Origin: Apoda limacodes | Lineage: Eukaryota > Arthropoda > Insecta > Lepidoptera > Limacodidae | NCBI GenBank assembly: GCA_946406115.1 | Contig: OX291553.1 | Span: forward strand, 5,027,001-5,091,000 | Direction: 5' to 3' | Length of the DNA stretch: 64,000 nt | Shown: positions 63,261 to 64,000 of the stretch, one piece after another | How the letters are laid out: every line of letters begins with the position of its first letter | Numbering within the stretch: the first letter of the stretch is position 1 | The notes under the pieces: model-generated | Told to the model about the DNA's origin: nothing | Databases searched by the model: none | Seen by the model: only the letters and a program-made list of their open reading frames with translations | Program-made: the position numbers and the translations under genes

Positions 63261-64000
63261 TGGCCTATCGTGTCCAAGGGGTAACCGCGTTATTACGAGA
63301 CATGTTTAGAGTTGTAAGGAGGTAGCTAAGCTGGTGAATAGGGTGATTTAGGCTTAGGCACTCCGACTACGTTAGGATAATAAACCGCATATATTTTAAT
63401 CAGAAACTCGGATTTAGTAATTTAAATTCTGGTCTAATGCTAATTAGGACTTAGTGGCTCTGCGGTTAAGGATTAGTTATAGGCCATTGGCTTTAATATA
63501 GGTATAATGTAAGATTAGGGTTTTGATTTTATTCTTTCATAACTGGGACTGATTGAATCCATACCTCTTAGGATCTTGGGTTATGATCGGTCACAACCAG
63601 GGGTCCAAATTGTCGATCACGCCATTAGACGATCACAGCCAAATAAAATATTAGCTTTCTTTAATAATAACATTAATAACGGTTGCAAATCATCATTAAC
63701 GTTTTAATAATAATAAAGGCGACAATATGTTAGGATTATGTACGTTAATCACATAATCAAATTGGCAAGTACGTCAGTATACTCCACTTGAGATGTAAAT
63801 AAAATAATTTTATTTTTGTAGGGGGGGGTTTCTACAGTAGATGCCGTTCCTGTACCCAGAGACATCATAGTCGGTTACATTTCGAAAAGTCGAAAGTGTG
63901 CAACACTGCACCTACTTCGGCATGGTCGGCTAGCAATCAATCTCAAGGTAACACTGCACAAGTGAATGTGCGTTCATGTCACGAACATAAAGAGTCATCA
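63261..64000. other. no gene seen
   Basis: Anonymous sequence to the window edge, with a run of nine G near 63822. Confidence 0.5.

Noticed and set aside
1..64000. Telomeric TTAGG arrays or telomere-specific LINEs
   Set aside because: No TTAGG tandem run is present and no LINE here is inserted in one.

Overview
This is eukaryotic, AT-rich, intron-scale DNA, almost certainly from a moth or butterfly. I found no recognisable host gene, no functional tRNA or rRNA, and no bacterial feature in the 64 kb. The evidence for Lepidoptera is the repeat content: short Helitrons of the Lep1 type (start TCCATACTAATATTATAAA, end CTAG, inserted between A and T), the GTGCGAGTTGGACTCGCGC / GGTACGGAACCCTAA dispersed repeats, RTE-type tails ending in GAT triplets, and CR1/jockey-like LINEs with a GAGTTTCTTGCCGG 3' motif. 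Family names come from protein and motif recognition by eye; no database was searched.

Layout. 1-9.2 kb: dispersed repeats, two tRNA-like SINE pieces and a near-perfect foldback element (7809-8036). 9.2-12 kb: a LINE C-terminal scrap and a decayed jockey element. 12.3-12.9 kb: a MITE flanked by TAA. 13-22 kb: mostly anonymous AT-rich DNA with SINE, Helitron and LINE 3' ends and a possible integrase scrap. 22.3-24.3 kb: a decayed RTE-like LINE on the minus strand. 24.4-28.1 kb: a LINE with an uninterrupted 957-residue endonuclease/reverse transcriptase ORF and an intact TTTGAC-repeat tail. 28.2-32.1 kb: another LINE RT scrap, two Helitron-like ends and an internally deleted jockey copy. 33-35 kb: two foldback elements, one carrying a GC-rich insertion in one arm, and a LINE 3' end. 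37.3-42.5 kb: a two-ORF LINE (minus) with a PHD-finger ORF1 and an intact 948-residue ORF2. 43-46 kb: Helitrons and small repeats. 46.2-51.1 kb: two abutting, internally deleted LINEs (minus). 52.8-58 kb: hierarchical tandem repeats leading into a Ty3/gypsy element that has gag and an intact DDE integrase but no protease, reverse transcriptase or RNase H. 58-64 kb: a putative LTR and two further tandem arrays (132 bp and about 104 bp units).

How the parts relate. The two intact LINE ORF2s could still supply endonuclease and reverse transcriptase, and the other LINEs are dead. Several dead copies lack an internal segment between the endonuclease and the RT core, as well as being 5' truncated. 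The gypsy-like element keeps packaging and integration functions and would need RT from elsewhere. The density and nesting of elements fit heterochromatin, or a transposon-rich chromosome such as W, but the sequence alone does not show which.
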